From the NCBI RefSeq assembly GCF_020618475.1, contig NZ_CP085336.1, positions 1,116,001 through 1,180,000 of the forward strand: DNA of 64,000 nucleotides, given 5' to 3'. Below, piece after piece: positions 53,407 to 62,338 of the stretch; within the stretch, counting starts at the first letter, position 1; each line of letters starts with the position of its first letter. Position numbers and translations under genes: made by a program. Under the pieces are notes generated by a model. That model had not been told where the DNA came from. It did no database searches and worked only from the letters and a program-made list of their open reading frames with translations. Source of the DNA: Haladaptatus halobius. Lineage in GTDB: Archaea > Halobacteriota > Halobacteria > Halobacteriales > Haladaptataceae.

Positions 53407-55023
53407 TCATCGACGACCGTCGGCGAGAACTCGGACGACCAACACCCCCTCGTTTTCGTACGCGATTCGATATCGCTCGCTTCGCTCCAGCGAGCGACGC
53501 ATGCGCTTCGGTTGATCGATAGTCGTTCCTCGAACCGTGTACGTTCCCTTTGGAACGTACAAATACGTCGGCTGGGACTGTTGTACGCGAAGTTCGTTCG
53601 TCAAACATCTTGCAGTGTGACAGGTCGAAAGGTCGGTGTACACGTCCATTTGCTGGCGGTACTTCGCGGGTGTCGTCCACTCGACGCCCCACGGGCCGAC
53701 GAGTATCGTCCGCTCCGTGAAATACGGAAACCACTCAGCGGCGTCGCCGAGGACGACGAACTCCGCATCGTTCGGTGTCTCCGTTTTCGCCCACTCCATC
53801 GCCTCGGTGTCCTCTTGGTCGATGAACGCCGGCATCGGCGTTTGGCCCGCGATAGGAATCCCGACCACGAACAGCGTACCGGAGACGACGAGGAGTCCCA
53901 GAACGAATGCCTGAACGGCGGTCGGAGTAATCGTTTTCCCGTCCGACCCGGGGAGTCGCGATCGTATCGCCGGAACCACGTCGGTGAGACCCATCGTGAC
54001 GAGCAAGACACCGGGAACGAAGGCAAATCGTATCTCGTCCATCAGGAAGACGGAAACGACGAACCAGACGGGAATGAACGGTCGTCGTTTAGAAACGAAG
54101 TAGTAGACACCGAGCGTCAGGAGGAGGTACCAGACGACGATGAAGACGGACGTCGAAAGCGGATCCCCGAGTCGTCGGACGAACAGCGTCGCCCCCGCAC
54201 CGAGTCCGCCGTGCGTTCCCGCCGCGGACGTTAGAACGCCGATACCGTGATTCGAAGCGACCAACGCGACCCAGGGCACCGCGATAGCCAGTCCGACCCC
54301 CGCGACAGTGGCGCCATCCCGTAAGCCGACGAGCGACCGACTCTCCGCGACGTAAAAGAGTACGTAACTCACGCCGAAGAAGACCGAGTACGTTGGGTGC
54401 GTCAACACCGTCAGCCCGAAGAGAGCGCACGCGGGGAAAAGCCACGGTCGGCTCCCGTCGCGGAACAATCTAACTCCGAAGTACAGCCCGGTGAGCAGGA
54501 GCAAGAACGCGGGGGCGCGGACGATGCCGCCGGCCGAGAGGTGCCATTCGAGGAGCACGGGAGTGACGGCGGCGATTATCGCAGCGACGCCCGCTCGATT
54601 CGGCGACGGTAGGAGTTCGCGGGCCAGAAAGTAGTACGGAACGAACGCCAAAGCGGTCACGACGGTCGGAAGCGCGCGAGTTATCACGAGCGGATCGACG
54701 CCGATATCGAGGAGAAGCGCGGTGACGTAGAACGCGAGCGGCGGATACGCGAACGGAACACCACCTCGCGTGTATCCGGCGATACGTTTCGGAAACGCGT
54801 AGTTTCGCTCCGCTATCGTCTCGGATATCTCGAGAAAGAGGCCGGCACCGTACGCCGGGTAGGGGTGCGTGAGGAGATAGGCGCTGCTGACAAAGACGGC
54901 GACGGCGAGGACGGACGCCAATCGACGATGGCCGGCGGACGAAACGACGGAGAGGCGAGTTTTTTCGAGGACGTGTTCGAACCATCCCGAAGAATCGTCC
55001 GTATTTTTATCAGTACTGCTCAT
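53407..55023 (-). CDS. Polytopic GT-C-like glycosyltransferase family protein
   Basis: A 538-residue protein with ten or more hydrophobic segments and a soluble C-terminal domain of about 130 residues. Seen: an early extracytoplasmic loop region with Y-A-F-P-K-R-I-A-G-Y-T and F-A-Y-P-P-L-A, and the membrane core typical of GT39/ArnT-like dolichyl- or polyprenyl-phosphate-sugar transferases. ATG at 55023. Specific sugar and acceptor unknown. Confidence 0.6.
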   Translation of the reverse strand: MSSTDKNTDDSSGWFEHVLEKTRLSVVSSAGHRRLASVLAVAVFVSSAYLLTHPYPAYGAGLFLEISETIAERNYAFPKRIAGYTRGGVPFAYPPLAFYVTALLLDIGVDPLVITRALPTVVTALAFVPYYFLARELLPSPNRAGVAAIIAAVTPVLLEWHLSAGGIVRAPAFLLLLTGLYFGVRLFRDGSRPWLFPACALFGLTVLTHPTYSVFFGVSYVLFYVAESRSLVGLRDGATVAGVGLAIAVPWVALVASNHGIGVLTSAAGTHGGLGAGATLFVRRLGDPLSTSVFIVVWYLLLTLGVYYFVSKRRPFIPVWFVVSVFLMDEIRFAFVPGVLLVTMGLTDVVPAIRSRLPGSDGKTITPTAVQAFVLGLLVVSGTLFVVGIPIAGQTPMPAFIDQEDTEAMEWAKTETPNDAEFVVLGDAAEWFPYFTERTILVGPWGVEWTTPAKYRQQMDVYTDLSTCHTARCLTNELRVQQSQPTYLYVPKGTYTVRGTTIDQPKRMRRSLERSERYRIAYENEGVLVVRVLADGRR

Positions 55024-55206
55024 GAGGGCAAACCGGAGTCGCGTATAAGGGGGATTTCTCCAACGGCAAAAGGGATTGTGGCCGTGATATTTTCATCACC
55101 ATCGTTTGTACTCCACCTCGTCCGTCTATCGTTTTTGTGGTTACCGTCGGCGAACTATCCCGAGTGCGAGTACGCAGCGGTCGGAAAACTCGCCCAGTGG
55201 ATCGCA

Positions 55207-55464
55207 TTACGCTACGAGACGAGATGCGGTCGAGATGAACAGGCATCCGAGAAGGACGAAAAAGACGCTGAGTAGTTCGTACCCGAACAGCACGCTGACG
55301 ACGCCGAACCAGAGAAACAGTCCGAACACGCTACTGAGAACCAACGCCGTCCAGAACCCCCACATCGGATTCGAGTGCGCCTCGCCGTGATCCCCGTCCG
55401 CCCCCGTATCGCTTTCCTCGGAAGCTGGATTTTCGATTCGCCCCTTCGACTCCGGTATCTCCAT
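55207..55464 (-). CDS. Small two-helix membrane protein
   Basis: An 85-residue protein. Seen: acidic N-terminal 32 residues (E-S-D-T-G-A-D-G-D), then helices F-W-T-A-L-V-L-S-S-V-F-G-L-F-L-W and L-S-V-F-F-V-L-L-G-C-L-F. ATG at 55464. Function unknown; downstream gene encodes a GT-C-like protein. Confidence 0.55.
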   Translation of the reverse strand: MEIPESKGRIENPASEESDTGADGDHGEAHSNPMWGFWTALVLSSVFGLFLWFGVVSVLFGYELLSVFFVLLGCLFISTASRLVA

Positions 55465-55599
55465 ACGAGAGCGCACTTGTTCCGCCGTCCTTGTTATACG
55501 GTTCCTGTTCTCGAAGCAGAGTGCGCGTACATCCACTACGGAAAGCCAAAGTATCGGGTTGAGCTTTCGAAATCGGCGGTGGTGCCGACTTGCATCGGC

Positions 55600-56037
55600 T
55601 CAAGTCGGGAGCGTACAGGCGTCCCGCCCCGCGACCATCACGGGAATGTCGGCGTCGCGGACGACGCGTTCCGCGACGCTGCCCGCCTTCACGAACCGGC
55701 CGAGGCCCGAGCGTCCGTGCGTGCCCATCACGATGAGGTCGATGTCGTGGTCGTCGGCGTAGTCGAGTATCTGTTCGTCCGGAACGCCGTAGCGAAACGC
55801 CTTGACGACTGCGACCGAGAACGCCACCGCCCGTCGTTCGACCGCGTCGACGGCGTCTTCACCCGCTTTTTCGTGGCGCTCGACGACGAAGTCGACGTGT
55901 CCCATCGACGAACTCGTCTCGACGACGTACAGTGCGTGCACGGTGGCTCCGTATTCGGCCGCGATTCCGAGTCCGTTTTCGACGGCACAGGCCGAGCTAG
56001 GCGTTCCGTCCGTCGGGACGAGGATTCGAGAGAACAT
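55600..56037 (-). CDS. Universal stress protein (UspA) family
   Basis: A 145-residue Usp domain. Seen: R-I-L-V-P-T-D-G-T-P at the start, L-Y-V-V-E-T, and the ATP-binding G-T-H-G-R-S-G-L-G-R-F near residue 115 with V-M-V near the end. Probably a nucleotide-binding stress sensor. Lies just downstream of, and on the same strand as, a broken histidine kinase. Confidence 0.85.
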   Translation of the reverse strand: MFSRILVPTDGTPSSACAVENGLGIAAEYGATVHALYVVETSSSMGHVDFVVERHEKAGEDAVDAVERRAVAFSVAVVKAFRYGVPDEQILDYADDHDIDLIVMGTHGRSGLGRFVKAGSVAERVVRDADIPVMVAGRDACTLPT

Positions 56038-56121
56038 GGCGTCGATAGTTGCGCGGAAACCGGTTAAACACCGCGGTTCGTGCGAATTCGAGACGGAAGC
56101 CGCGACCGCACGTCGGTTCGT

Positions 56122-57358
56122 TCAGTCGTCGTTCCGCAGGCGGGGCGTGTCGACGGCCGTGAACTCGAACCGCGCGCAACCGGACTCGCTTTCGGTGATG
56201 GTACAGTCCCAATCGTACGTGTCGACCAGTCGCGCGACGATCGTGAGACCGAGTCCGATTCCCCCGTCTCCGTGGTGTACCCCACATCGAAGACCGACTT
56301 GCGCGCCGTTTCGGAGATTCCCGTGCCGTCGTCCTCGACGTAGAAGCCGGTCGGGAGGTCGCCGACGCGAACTGTCACCTCCTCGCCGCCGTGCTCGACG
56401 GCGTTTCGGAACAGGTTTTCGAGCAGATGTCGGAGGTGAACCGGGTCGGCCTCGACTGCTCGCTCGGTTTCGACGACGAGTTCGCCGCGTCCGCGGTGCG
56501 TTTCGTCCACGCGTCCGCGGCGACGGCGGAGAGCGCCACGGTTTCGCGTTCGACGGTCGAATCGGCTCCGCGTGCGGTGACGAGCAGGACGTTTATCCGC
56601 TCCTCGATGCGGTCGAGCGCGGTCACGACCTCGTCCGCGGCGGTTTCGTCACCCTCCGCGGCGAACGGGAGGTACCCCTGCGCGATGGAGAGCGGGTTCC
56701 GAAGTTCGTGGGCCAGCACGCTCGCAAAGCACTCCAATCGGTCGTTCTGGCGCTGGAATTCCTGTTCGCGTTCCGCCCGACGAGTTCGTCGGGCGCGTAT
56801 CCGAGGACGTGTTCGACCGACGGCGTCAGATACCGGAGCGTCCCGTCGGGGTCGAGGATGGCGTTGACGTCCGTCGCTTCTTCGATGAGCGTCTCGTACC
56901 GCGTCAGCTCTCGGTTGCGCCGTTCGGCCTCGTACGCCTGCGTGATGGCCCGCGCTTCGTTCGTTCCGATGGCGAGGCCGCCGACCGCACCGATTCCCGT
57001 GGCGAGCGCGAGCGTCCAAAGCAGAATGGTCGACGGTGACGCTGGGGTTGAGGATGAGTAGGCCGACGATGGCGAGCAGCGACCCAAATCCGCCGAGACA
57101 CCACGTGATGATGCGCGGATACGCTTCCGGGTGGAGTTCGGTCTTGGGCAATCGGTGTCCGACGTACAGTAGGATGATACCGGGGCCGCCCACGAGGACG
57201 AAGTCGATGAGTGCTTCCGCGAGTGGCTCGCCCACGGCGGTCGCCAGCGCGACCTGTCCCCCGGCGAGCACGACGTACAGCCAGCCCAAGGCCACGACGA
57301 CGTGCTCCCACCCCATCGACGAGACGGATCGCGGGAAGCGAAGCATCACTTTTCTCAT
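56122..57358 (-). pseudogene. PAS histidine kinase with at least four frame lesions
   Basis: A four-helix membrane sensor kinase. From ATG 57358 there is a four-helix N-terminus, then a PAS start (R-Y-L-T-P-S-V-E-H-V-L-G-Y), HisKA H-box L-A-H-E-L-R-N-P-L, N-box L-L-E-N-L-F-R-N-A-V-E-H, G1 V-E-D-D-G-T-G-I-S and G2 G-G-I-G-L-G-L-T-I-V, ending TGA at 56122. These parts lie in three different frames: shifts lie near 57040, about 56785 (here the PAS is also cut short), about 56508 and at 56261-56265. The last two are each mended by one G. Likely pseudogene or sequencing errors. Confidence 0.75.
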
Positions 57359-57472
57359 GGTATCGGTCAGTAGTTATATAATTCGGATTCGTAACTACGT
57401 TAATCTTGAGGTGGCCGTCGGGGAAGCACCGGCGCGAACTTCGCGACAGAAACCAGAGAGGAAGACGAAAAA

Positions 57473-58981
57473 TCAGTGGTCGGCTTCGTGGGGATTGCGC
57501 TCGGTACCGTACGCCTCGGCGTGGTCGGTGTACTCGATGAACCGCGGTGCGTCCGGGTCGAACGGTCGTTCCAGCGAGGAGAACGCCTTGTCCTTGTCCC
57601 AACTCTGCAGCCGTCCGATGGCACTCCGGTTGTAGAGATCGTCGTATTCGAGATCCGGTTCGGCGTGGTTCCACGCTTCCAGTCCGGTTTCAGTCCGGAC
57701 GATGACGCTGGAGTACTCGTCCGGACTCCCTACGGAGCCGACGGTGAGGTCGGCGCAGTACCCCGTGAAGTCGGCGCACTCGTCACAGCCCTTGAGCGCG
57801 GCGTCGTGGAAGTTCTTGATAGATTCTTCGAACGCGAGTTCGCCGTCGTGGTCGTACACCCGCAGTTCGCCGTCGAGTACGTCGAGTTTGCCGATGTCCT
57901 CGGGCGAGATATCCCGTTTCTCCTCTAACTGCTCGCCGATGAGGCGCTCGTGGTTGAAGTTCTTCGTGCACATCAGCGCAATGGTGTAGTCGATGGCGCG
58001 CACGCCGCCCTCCTGGGATTGGTAGTCCCAGTCGAAATCTTGGAGCGCGCGGATGCCTTCGATTTCACAGGGCGTCCCAACGATAGCGAGGCTCATCTCG
58101 TCGATGCTCTTGTCGGGAAGCTTGTGCTCCCAACGCGAGAGGTCTAAGTTGCCGAGCGCCATCGTCTGATTATAGAAGCTCCCGGCGTTCTCGACCAGTT
58201 CCTCGTGGTTCGTGGCGAGGAAGCTCTCGGCCTTCCACGCTTCCTCGTCTGATTCCGTGGCGATCAGTGCGCCGTCTATCTCGCCCGCTTCGAGGAGATG
58301 GCTGAGTATTGACGTGACGACGCCTCCGTCCTGGGCGTTCTCGCGCCAGTCGTCCGACACCTTCGCGGAGAACTCCGTTATCGGGTCGCCCGCGCCCGAG
58401 ACGTTGTCGTCGCCGCCGGTTATCTTCCACTGGCGCTCGTAGCGCAGGCCGCCGCGGGGACAGAAATCCCAACAGAGCGAACAACCGGTACACATCTTCA
58501 CCAGTTCTGGCAGGTCGTCGTCGCCGATGCCGATGGAGTCCGATGGACAGGCGGCGACGCAGGTGCCGCACTGGATACAGCGGTCTTCCTCGATGACCGC
58601 CTCGTCCAGCTCCATGAACCACGTCTTGTCGTCCGGCGTGTCGATGTCGTTCATCTCGCTTCGGATGGAGTAGGAAGGCGTGTCGAGTTCGACGCCTTCC
58701 GGCACGCCGGGTCGGGCCGTCGGATTCCCGCCGTCCACGTCCTGACTCGTGCCGACCGACGGCTCGGTGAACTCAACGTCGCCGAGGTTCCCGTCGTCGT
58801 CCACGTTGGCGGGCCGCGCGCCGCCGTCGGAACGAAGCCCAGACGCGGTTCGCGTCGCGTCGCCTCGTTCGCCGCTGCCCGTCGCGGCCTCGTCCGCGGA
58901 ACACGTACACCGGCCGTCCTCGCAGCACTCGTCCGAGTCGGCGGCCGAGCCGGGCACGCCGGGCATCGATCGCTCAGTCAT
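57473..58981 (-). CDS. Ferredoxin-FrhB type F420 hydrogenase/dehydrogenase beta subunit
   Basis: A 502-residue iron-sulfur flavoprotein. Seen: an unusual N-terminus with Cys 19, 20, 25 and 27 and an acidic linker, two 4Fe-4S motifs (Cys 135/138/141/145 and 164/167/170/174), then the FrhB C-terminal domain with G-T-P-C-E-I-E-G-I and C-D-E-C-A-D-F-T-G-Y-C-A-D. FrhB-type proteins oxidise reduced F420 using FAD and pass electrons to Fe-S clusters. It overlaps the upstream siroheme reductase gene by eight bases and starts inside its end, so it should work with it. Confidence 0.85.
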   Translation of the reverse strand: MTERSMPGVPGSAADSDECCEDGRCTCSADEAATGSGERGDATRTASGLRSDGGARPANVDDDGNLGDVEFTEPSVGTSQDVDGGNPTARPGVPEGVELDTPSYSIRSEMNDIDTPDDKTWFMELDEAVIEEDRCIQCGTCVAACPSDSIGIGDDDLPELVKMCTGCSLCWDFCPRGGLRYERQWKITGGDDNVSGAGDPITEFSAKVSDDWRENAQDGGVVTSILSHLLEAGEIDGALIATESDEEAWKAESFLATNHEELVENAGSFYNQTMALGNLDLSRWEHKLPDKSIDEMSLAIVGTPCEIEGIRALQDFDWDYQSQEGGVRAIDYTIALMCTKNFNHERLIGEQLEEKRDISPEDIGKLDVLDGELRVYDHDGELAFEESIKNFHDAALKGCDECADFTGYCADLTVGSVGSPDEYSSVIVRTETGLEAWNHAEPDLEYDDLYNRSAIGRLQSWDKDKAFSSLERPFDPDAPRFIEYTDHAEAYGTERNPHEADH

Positions 58982-60689
58982 CCTGCGCCACCCCCTTTGA
59001 GACGGGCGCGTCGGCGCGCTGCATGACGGTTCGAAGTCGGTCGTCGTCGGTTCGGCGGTTCCACTCGTAGAACCGTTCGCCGTCGGCGCGCTCGTCGACG
59101 TAGGCCTCGAAGAGTTCCTCGATGGCCGGGATGACCGCGTTCGCGGGAACCGCGGTCTCGACCCAATCGATGAATTCGTTGTCCGCGCCGAGCGAACCGC
59201 CGAGGCCGAAGTCCATCCCTTCGACTATCGCGTCGCCCTCCTCGTTCGTCGTCTCGTCGGCGTCCTCGACGTTCACCGTCTCGCCGCGGAAGCCGATGTC
59301 AGCTATCTGGGGCTGCGCGCACGACGCCGAACAGCCGCTCATGTGCATCCGCACGACGTCCAGGTCGTCGGGCGTATCGATCCGCTCATCCAACGCCTTG
59401 GCCCATCGACGGACGCGGTTTTTCGTTTCGATGATGCCGTAGTTGCAGAACTCGGAACCGGTGCAGCCGACGGCACCCCGAGAGAACGGTCCAGGGTCGG
59501 GCTGGTAGTCCTCCGCGAAGGGTTCGTCGACGAGTTCCTTGACGCCGTCGTCGGGAACGTGCGTTATCAGGAAGTTCTGGTCGGTGGCGAGTCGGAGCGT
59601 CGCGTCGTCGGTGCCGTGACGCCGCGCCGCGCGCGCCGCTTCAGCGAACTCGTCGCCGCCCATTCGTCCCGCGATGACGTTGAATCCGACGTACCGGAGG
59701 CCCTCTTGCTTCTGGTCGTGGATTCCGACGTGGTCACCGGTGTAGCTCTCGGAGCGGTCGACGCCGCGCGAGCGAAGGTCGACCGAACAGCGGTCTCGAA
59801 CCGCCTCCTCGAAGTTCTCGACGCCCATCTGCTCCACGAGATAGCGCATCCGACAGACGCCGCGGTTGTGGCGGTCGCCCAACTCCTTGAACACCTGCGC
59901 GACGGCACGACAGAACTCGACCGTGTCTTCCGGGCGAACGAACACGTCGAGCGGGGAGGCCATGCGCGGCCCGTCCGAGAGACCGCCGCCGACCTTCGCG
60001 TGGAAGCCGTAGTACTCCTCGCCGTCAATTCGCTTCCGGGCGGGCGTCAGGCCGATGTCGTTGATCTGCGACTGCGCGCAGTCTTCCCGACAGCCGGTTA
60101 CCGTCATCTTGAACTTCCGCGGCAGGTTCGCGTACTCGCGGTTACCGGTGAAGAAGTCGGAGACGGCGTCGACGACTGGCTGCGCGTTGAAACACTCGTG
60201 GTCGGTGAGACCCGCCGCGGGGCAACCGAGAACGTTCCGGGCGCCGTCGCCGCAGCCCTGGACGGTGGTGAGACCGACTTCGTCGTAACGTCGCCAGATT
60301 TCGGGCATGTCCTCGATCTCTATCCAGTGCATCTGGATGTCCTGTCGGGTCGTGATGTCGAGGAAGGCGTCGCCCCAAACCGAGTTCTGATTCTCGCCGC
60401 CGTGCGCGTCGGGCGCGGTTGCGAAGTCGTCGGCGACCTCGCCGATGACTTCGGCCTGTTCGGGTGTCAACCGGCCACCGGGCACCTTGGTGCGGAGCAT
60501 GAAGTAACCCCGGTGCTGGCCGTGTTTGTACAGACCGGCCCACTTCAGGCGCTCCCACTCGCCGTCGCCGGCGCGAGCTTCGATCTCGTCGAACGACAGT
60601 CCCTCGTCAGCGTACTCGTAAACGTCCTCGATGACGTCCAGCGGGTGTTTCTCCTGCTTCCACCGCTCAACCGTGTTCACGACCGTCAC
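58974..60689 (-). CDS. Siroheme sulfite/nitrite reductase (NirA/SirA type)
   Basis: A 571-residue assimilatory-type siroheme reductase. Seen: Fe4S4-siroheme ligands C409 and C415 (C-T-G-S-E-F-C) and C453/C457 (S-G-C-S-A-S-C-A-Q-P), the ferredoxin-like half H-R-G-Y-F-M-L-R-T-K-V-P-G-G-R-L, and a parallel first-half motif C-R-E-D-C-A-Q (200/204). The segment G-A-R-N-V-L-G-C-P resembles sulfite reductases (R-N-V-L) more than nitrite reductases (usually R-N-P-V). It reduces sulfite to sulfide or nitrite to ammonia. GTG start at 60689. The downstream FrhB-type gene could provide electrons. Confidence 0.82.
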   Translation of the reverse strand: MTVVNTVERWKQEKHPLDVIEDVYEYADEGLSFDEIEARAGDGEWERLKWAGLYKHGQHRGYFMLRTKVPGGRLTPEQAEVIGEVADDFATAPDAHGGENQNSVWGDAFLDITTRQDIQMHWIEIEDMPEIWRRYDEVGLTTVQGCGDGARNVLGCPAAGLTDHECFNAQPVVDAVSDFFTGNREYANLPRKFKMTVTGCREDCAQSQINDIGLTPARKRIDGEEYYGFHAKVGGGLSDGPRMASPLDVFVRPEDTVEFCRAVAQVFKELGDRHNRGVCRMRYLVEQMGVENFEEAVRDRCSVDLRSRGVDRSESYTGDHVGIHDQKQEGLRYVGFNVIAGRMGGDEFAEAARAARRHGTDDATLRLATDQNFLITHVPDDGVKELVDEPFAEDYQPDPGPFSRGAVGCTGSEFCNYGIIETKNRVRRWAKALDERIDTPDDLDVVRMHMSGCSASCAQPQIADIGFRGETVNVEDADETTNEEGDAIVEGMDFGLGGSLGADNEFIDWVETAVPANAVIPAIEELFEAYVDERADGERFYEWNRRTDDDRLRTVMQRADAPVSKGVAQDD

Positions 60690-60738
60690 CCCCGTCGTCC
60701 GTCGATATCGCGCTCGTCGAACTAAGCTGATTGATAAC

Positions 60739-60753
60739 TAGCGTCATGCTAGA
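60739..60753. promoter_or_regulatory. Short inverted repeat before the reductase operon
   Basis: CTAGC-GTCAT-GCTAG is a perfect 5-base inverted repeat about 50 bases upstream of the GTG at 60689. Too short to be sure, but positioned where an operator could act. Confidence 0.25.
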
Positions 60754-60927
60754 AGCGTGTGCGCCGACTCGCTTTTACTCCCGTATCCAGGCAGCATCTG
60801 TCGAGGGTCACCGATACAAGCAGGTCTTGCGCCTATCTATGATGGGGTGACCAGGATGGGCGAAACGACCGAAACGATCGAAAAGACCGAACCGACTGGA
60901 ACACCCGAAACGACGACGACGCGGCCG

Positions 60928-61881
60928 TCACCCGAGTAGAAACGGTTGCGTACTCGCCTCGCTTCCCTCCGCGGTCACGAGTCGGACACGAACGTATTCG
61001 ACCCCGTCAGGTAGAGCGCGGTAGCGGAACGAATCGCCTCGACCGACGACTTCCCCGTCGGCGATCCATTCCACGTCGCAGTCGCCCGCGACCACCCGCA
61101 GCGTACCGCGGTCGGGGTCGTGACGAATCGCGTCGATATTCGGCGGCGACCCCTCGTCCGGAACGAATTGCCAGTAAAATCGACCCTCCTCGACGGCCGC
61201 GCGAACTGCCGCTTCCGTTACGTCAGTGAGCAGCAACACGTTGTAGGCGTGGTCGAAACCGTACCCCATCTCGCGTCCGTGGTAGTCGTCGTTGGCGAAC
61301 CCCCAGACGGCGCGGCGGTTGCCGAGTCGCGACTGCACCGCGTCCCAGACCCCCCGATCGGTCGCGTACCGATCCGTCGCGTTGACGACCTCCAACCCGA
61401 GCAGTCGTGGATGCACTTCGAAGCGTTCGACGTACCAGTCGACGTCCGACGCGTCGTGGTACCGACCGGGGTGAGCGAATATCGCCACGCCGTCGCGCTC
61501 GGTGATCGCGTCGAGCGCATCGTCGACCGTCATGCCGGTCGTGTCCGCGAGGTCGTTGAAAAGGCTCAGCGTGTCGTGGGGGATTCGGTCTGCGTCGCCG
61601 CCGAGCTCCACGCCCTCGACGCCGACCATCTCCGAATCCGCGGGATTCCGATTCCACCTCTCCCACGGCCAGTTCGACGATTCGACGGTGTACTCGTGGT
61701 CGGTCAGGGCGAGCGCCGCGTATCCCGCCTCGGCGTAGGCGTCGATGACTTCGTCCGGCGGTTCGTTTCCGGAGTGGCCGTCGGTCGACGGATGGGACGA
61801 GTGGGCGTGAAACTGGGCTTTTCGCCGGTTGACCCGTTCCCAATCGACCGACTCGTACGGATTTGCGAGCAGTTCGGGCAT
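60928..61881 (-). CDS. PHP-domain metal-dependent phosphoesterase
   Basis: A 317-residue protein. Seen: PHP metal ligands H25 and H27 (F-H-A-H-S-S-H), L-T-D-H-E-Y near residue 59, F-A-H-P-G-R near residue 134, and F-A-N-D-D-Y-H near residue 195; then a C-terminal beta-sandwich-like region of about 80 residues. ATG at 61881. Phosphoesterase activity is inferred; substrate unknown. Confidence 0.82.
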   Translation of the reverse strand: MPELLANPYESVDWERVNRRKAQFHAHSSHPSTDGHSGNEPPDEVIDAYAEAGYAALALTDHEYTVESSNWPWERWNRNPADSEMVGVEGVELGGDADRIPHDTLSLFNDLADTTGMTVDDALDAITERDGVAIFAHPGRYHDASDVDWYVERFEVHPRLLGLEVVNATDRYATDRGVWDAVQSRLGNRRAVWGFANDDYHGREMGYGFDHAYNVLLLTDVTEAAVRAAVEEGRFYWQFVPDEGSPPNIDAIRHDPDRGTLRVVAGDCDVEWIADGEVVGRGDSFRYRALPDGVEYVRVRLVTAEGSEASTQPFLLG

Positions 61882-61985
61882 TCGTTCGAACGTCGGTCGG
61901 CACGCCGATAGATGTTCGCTTCGAGGAGCCCACTAGGCTTATCCTCGACCCGAATGGCCTACACTTCGAGGCAGGTGAGTGTCCA

Positions 61986-62150
61986 ATGAACTCGACAGAT
62001 ACCCGTGAGACAGTTCGTGAGACCGCCGAGGCCGCGTTGCTGTTCGGCATCGTGGCCGTCGCAGCGATCGTCTTCGTCCCGATAGCGGGCGCCAAACTCG
62101 CCGCGGAAGGACGCGTTCGAACGGCGCTCTGGTGGCTCGTGCGCGGGTAG
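61986..62150 (+). CDS. 54-residue single-span membrane protein
   Basis: Seen: ATG at 61986, a polar N-terminus, one hydrophobic helix (A-L-L-F-G-I-V-A-V-A-A-I-V-F-V-P-I-A), and W-W-L-V-R-G end. Upstream codons in the frame are discarded as outside a plausible start. Function unknown. Confidence 0.5.
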   Translation: MNSTDTRETVRETAEAALLFGIVAVAAIVFVPIAGAKLAAEGRVRTALWWLVRG

Positions 62151-62247
62151 TCGCATCCGGGCTGACCCAGTACCCGTCCTGTGTGAATCCCCCGTCCCAT
62201 GTAAACACTCCACAAAGCATTTTACCGAAGCGGCCGAAGCAAGAAGC

Positions 62248-62335
62248 GTGACGAGATACCCGTGACACGGAATGGAGGTCTGGCGCCAACACTCCGACCT
62301 CATCTCGTCACCGCCTCTGACATTTCGATAAGGAA
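62248..62335 (+). ncRNA. Candidate structured RNA with nested stems
   Basis: GTGACGAGAT (62249-62258) and ATCTCGTCAC (62303-62312) are perfect complements; inside are GAGGTC/GACCTC (62276-62281/62297-62302) and a palindromic TGGCGCCA loop. A TTTTACC TATA-like sequence at 62221 sits about 26 bases before the first stem base. CTGA near 62317 and GTGACGA at 62249 loosely resemble D and C boxes. No protein frame explains it. Confidence 0.4.
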
Positions 62336-62338
62336 GAA

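Noticed and set aside
60757..60939. 60-codon frame ending in a Thr/Pro-rich tail
   Set aside because: No conserved features or good start; overlaps the operator-like region. The stretch 60690-60927 is better treated as promoter.
62248..62335. tRNA gene
   Set aside because: No acceptor, D, anticodon and T arms of the right lengths; only nested stems.
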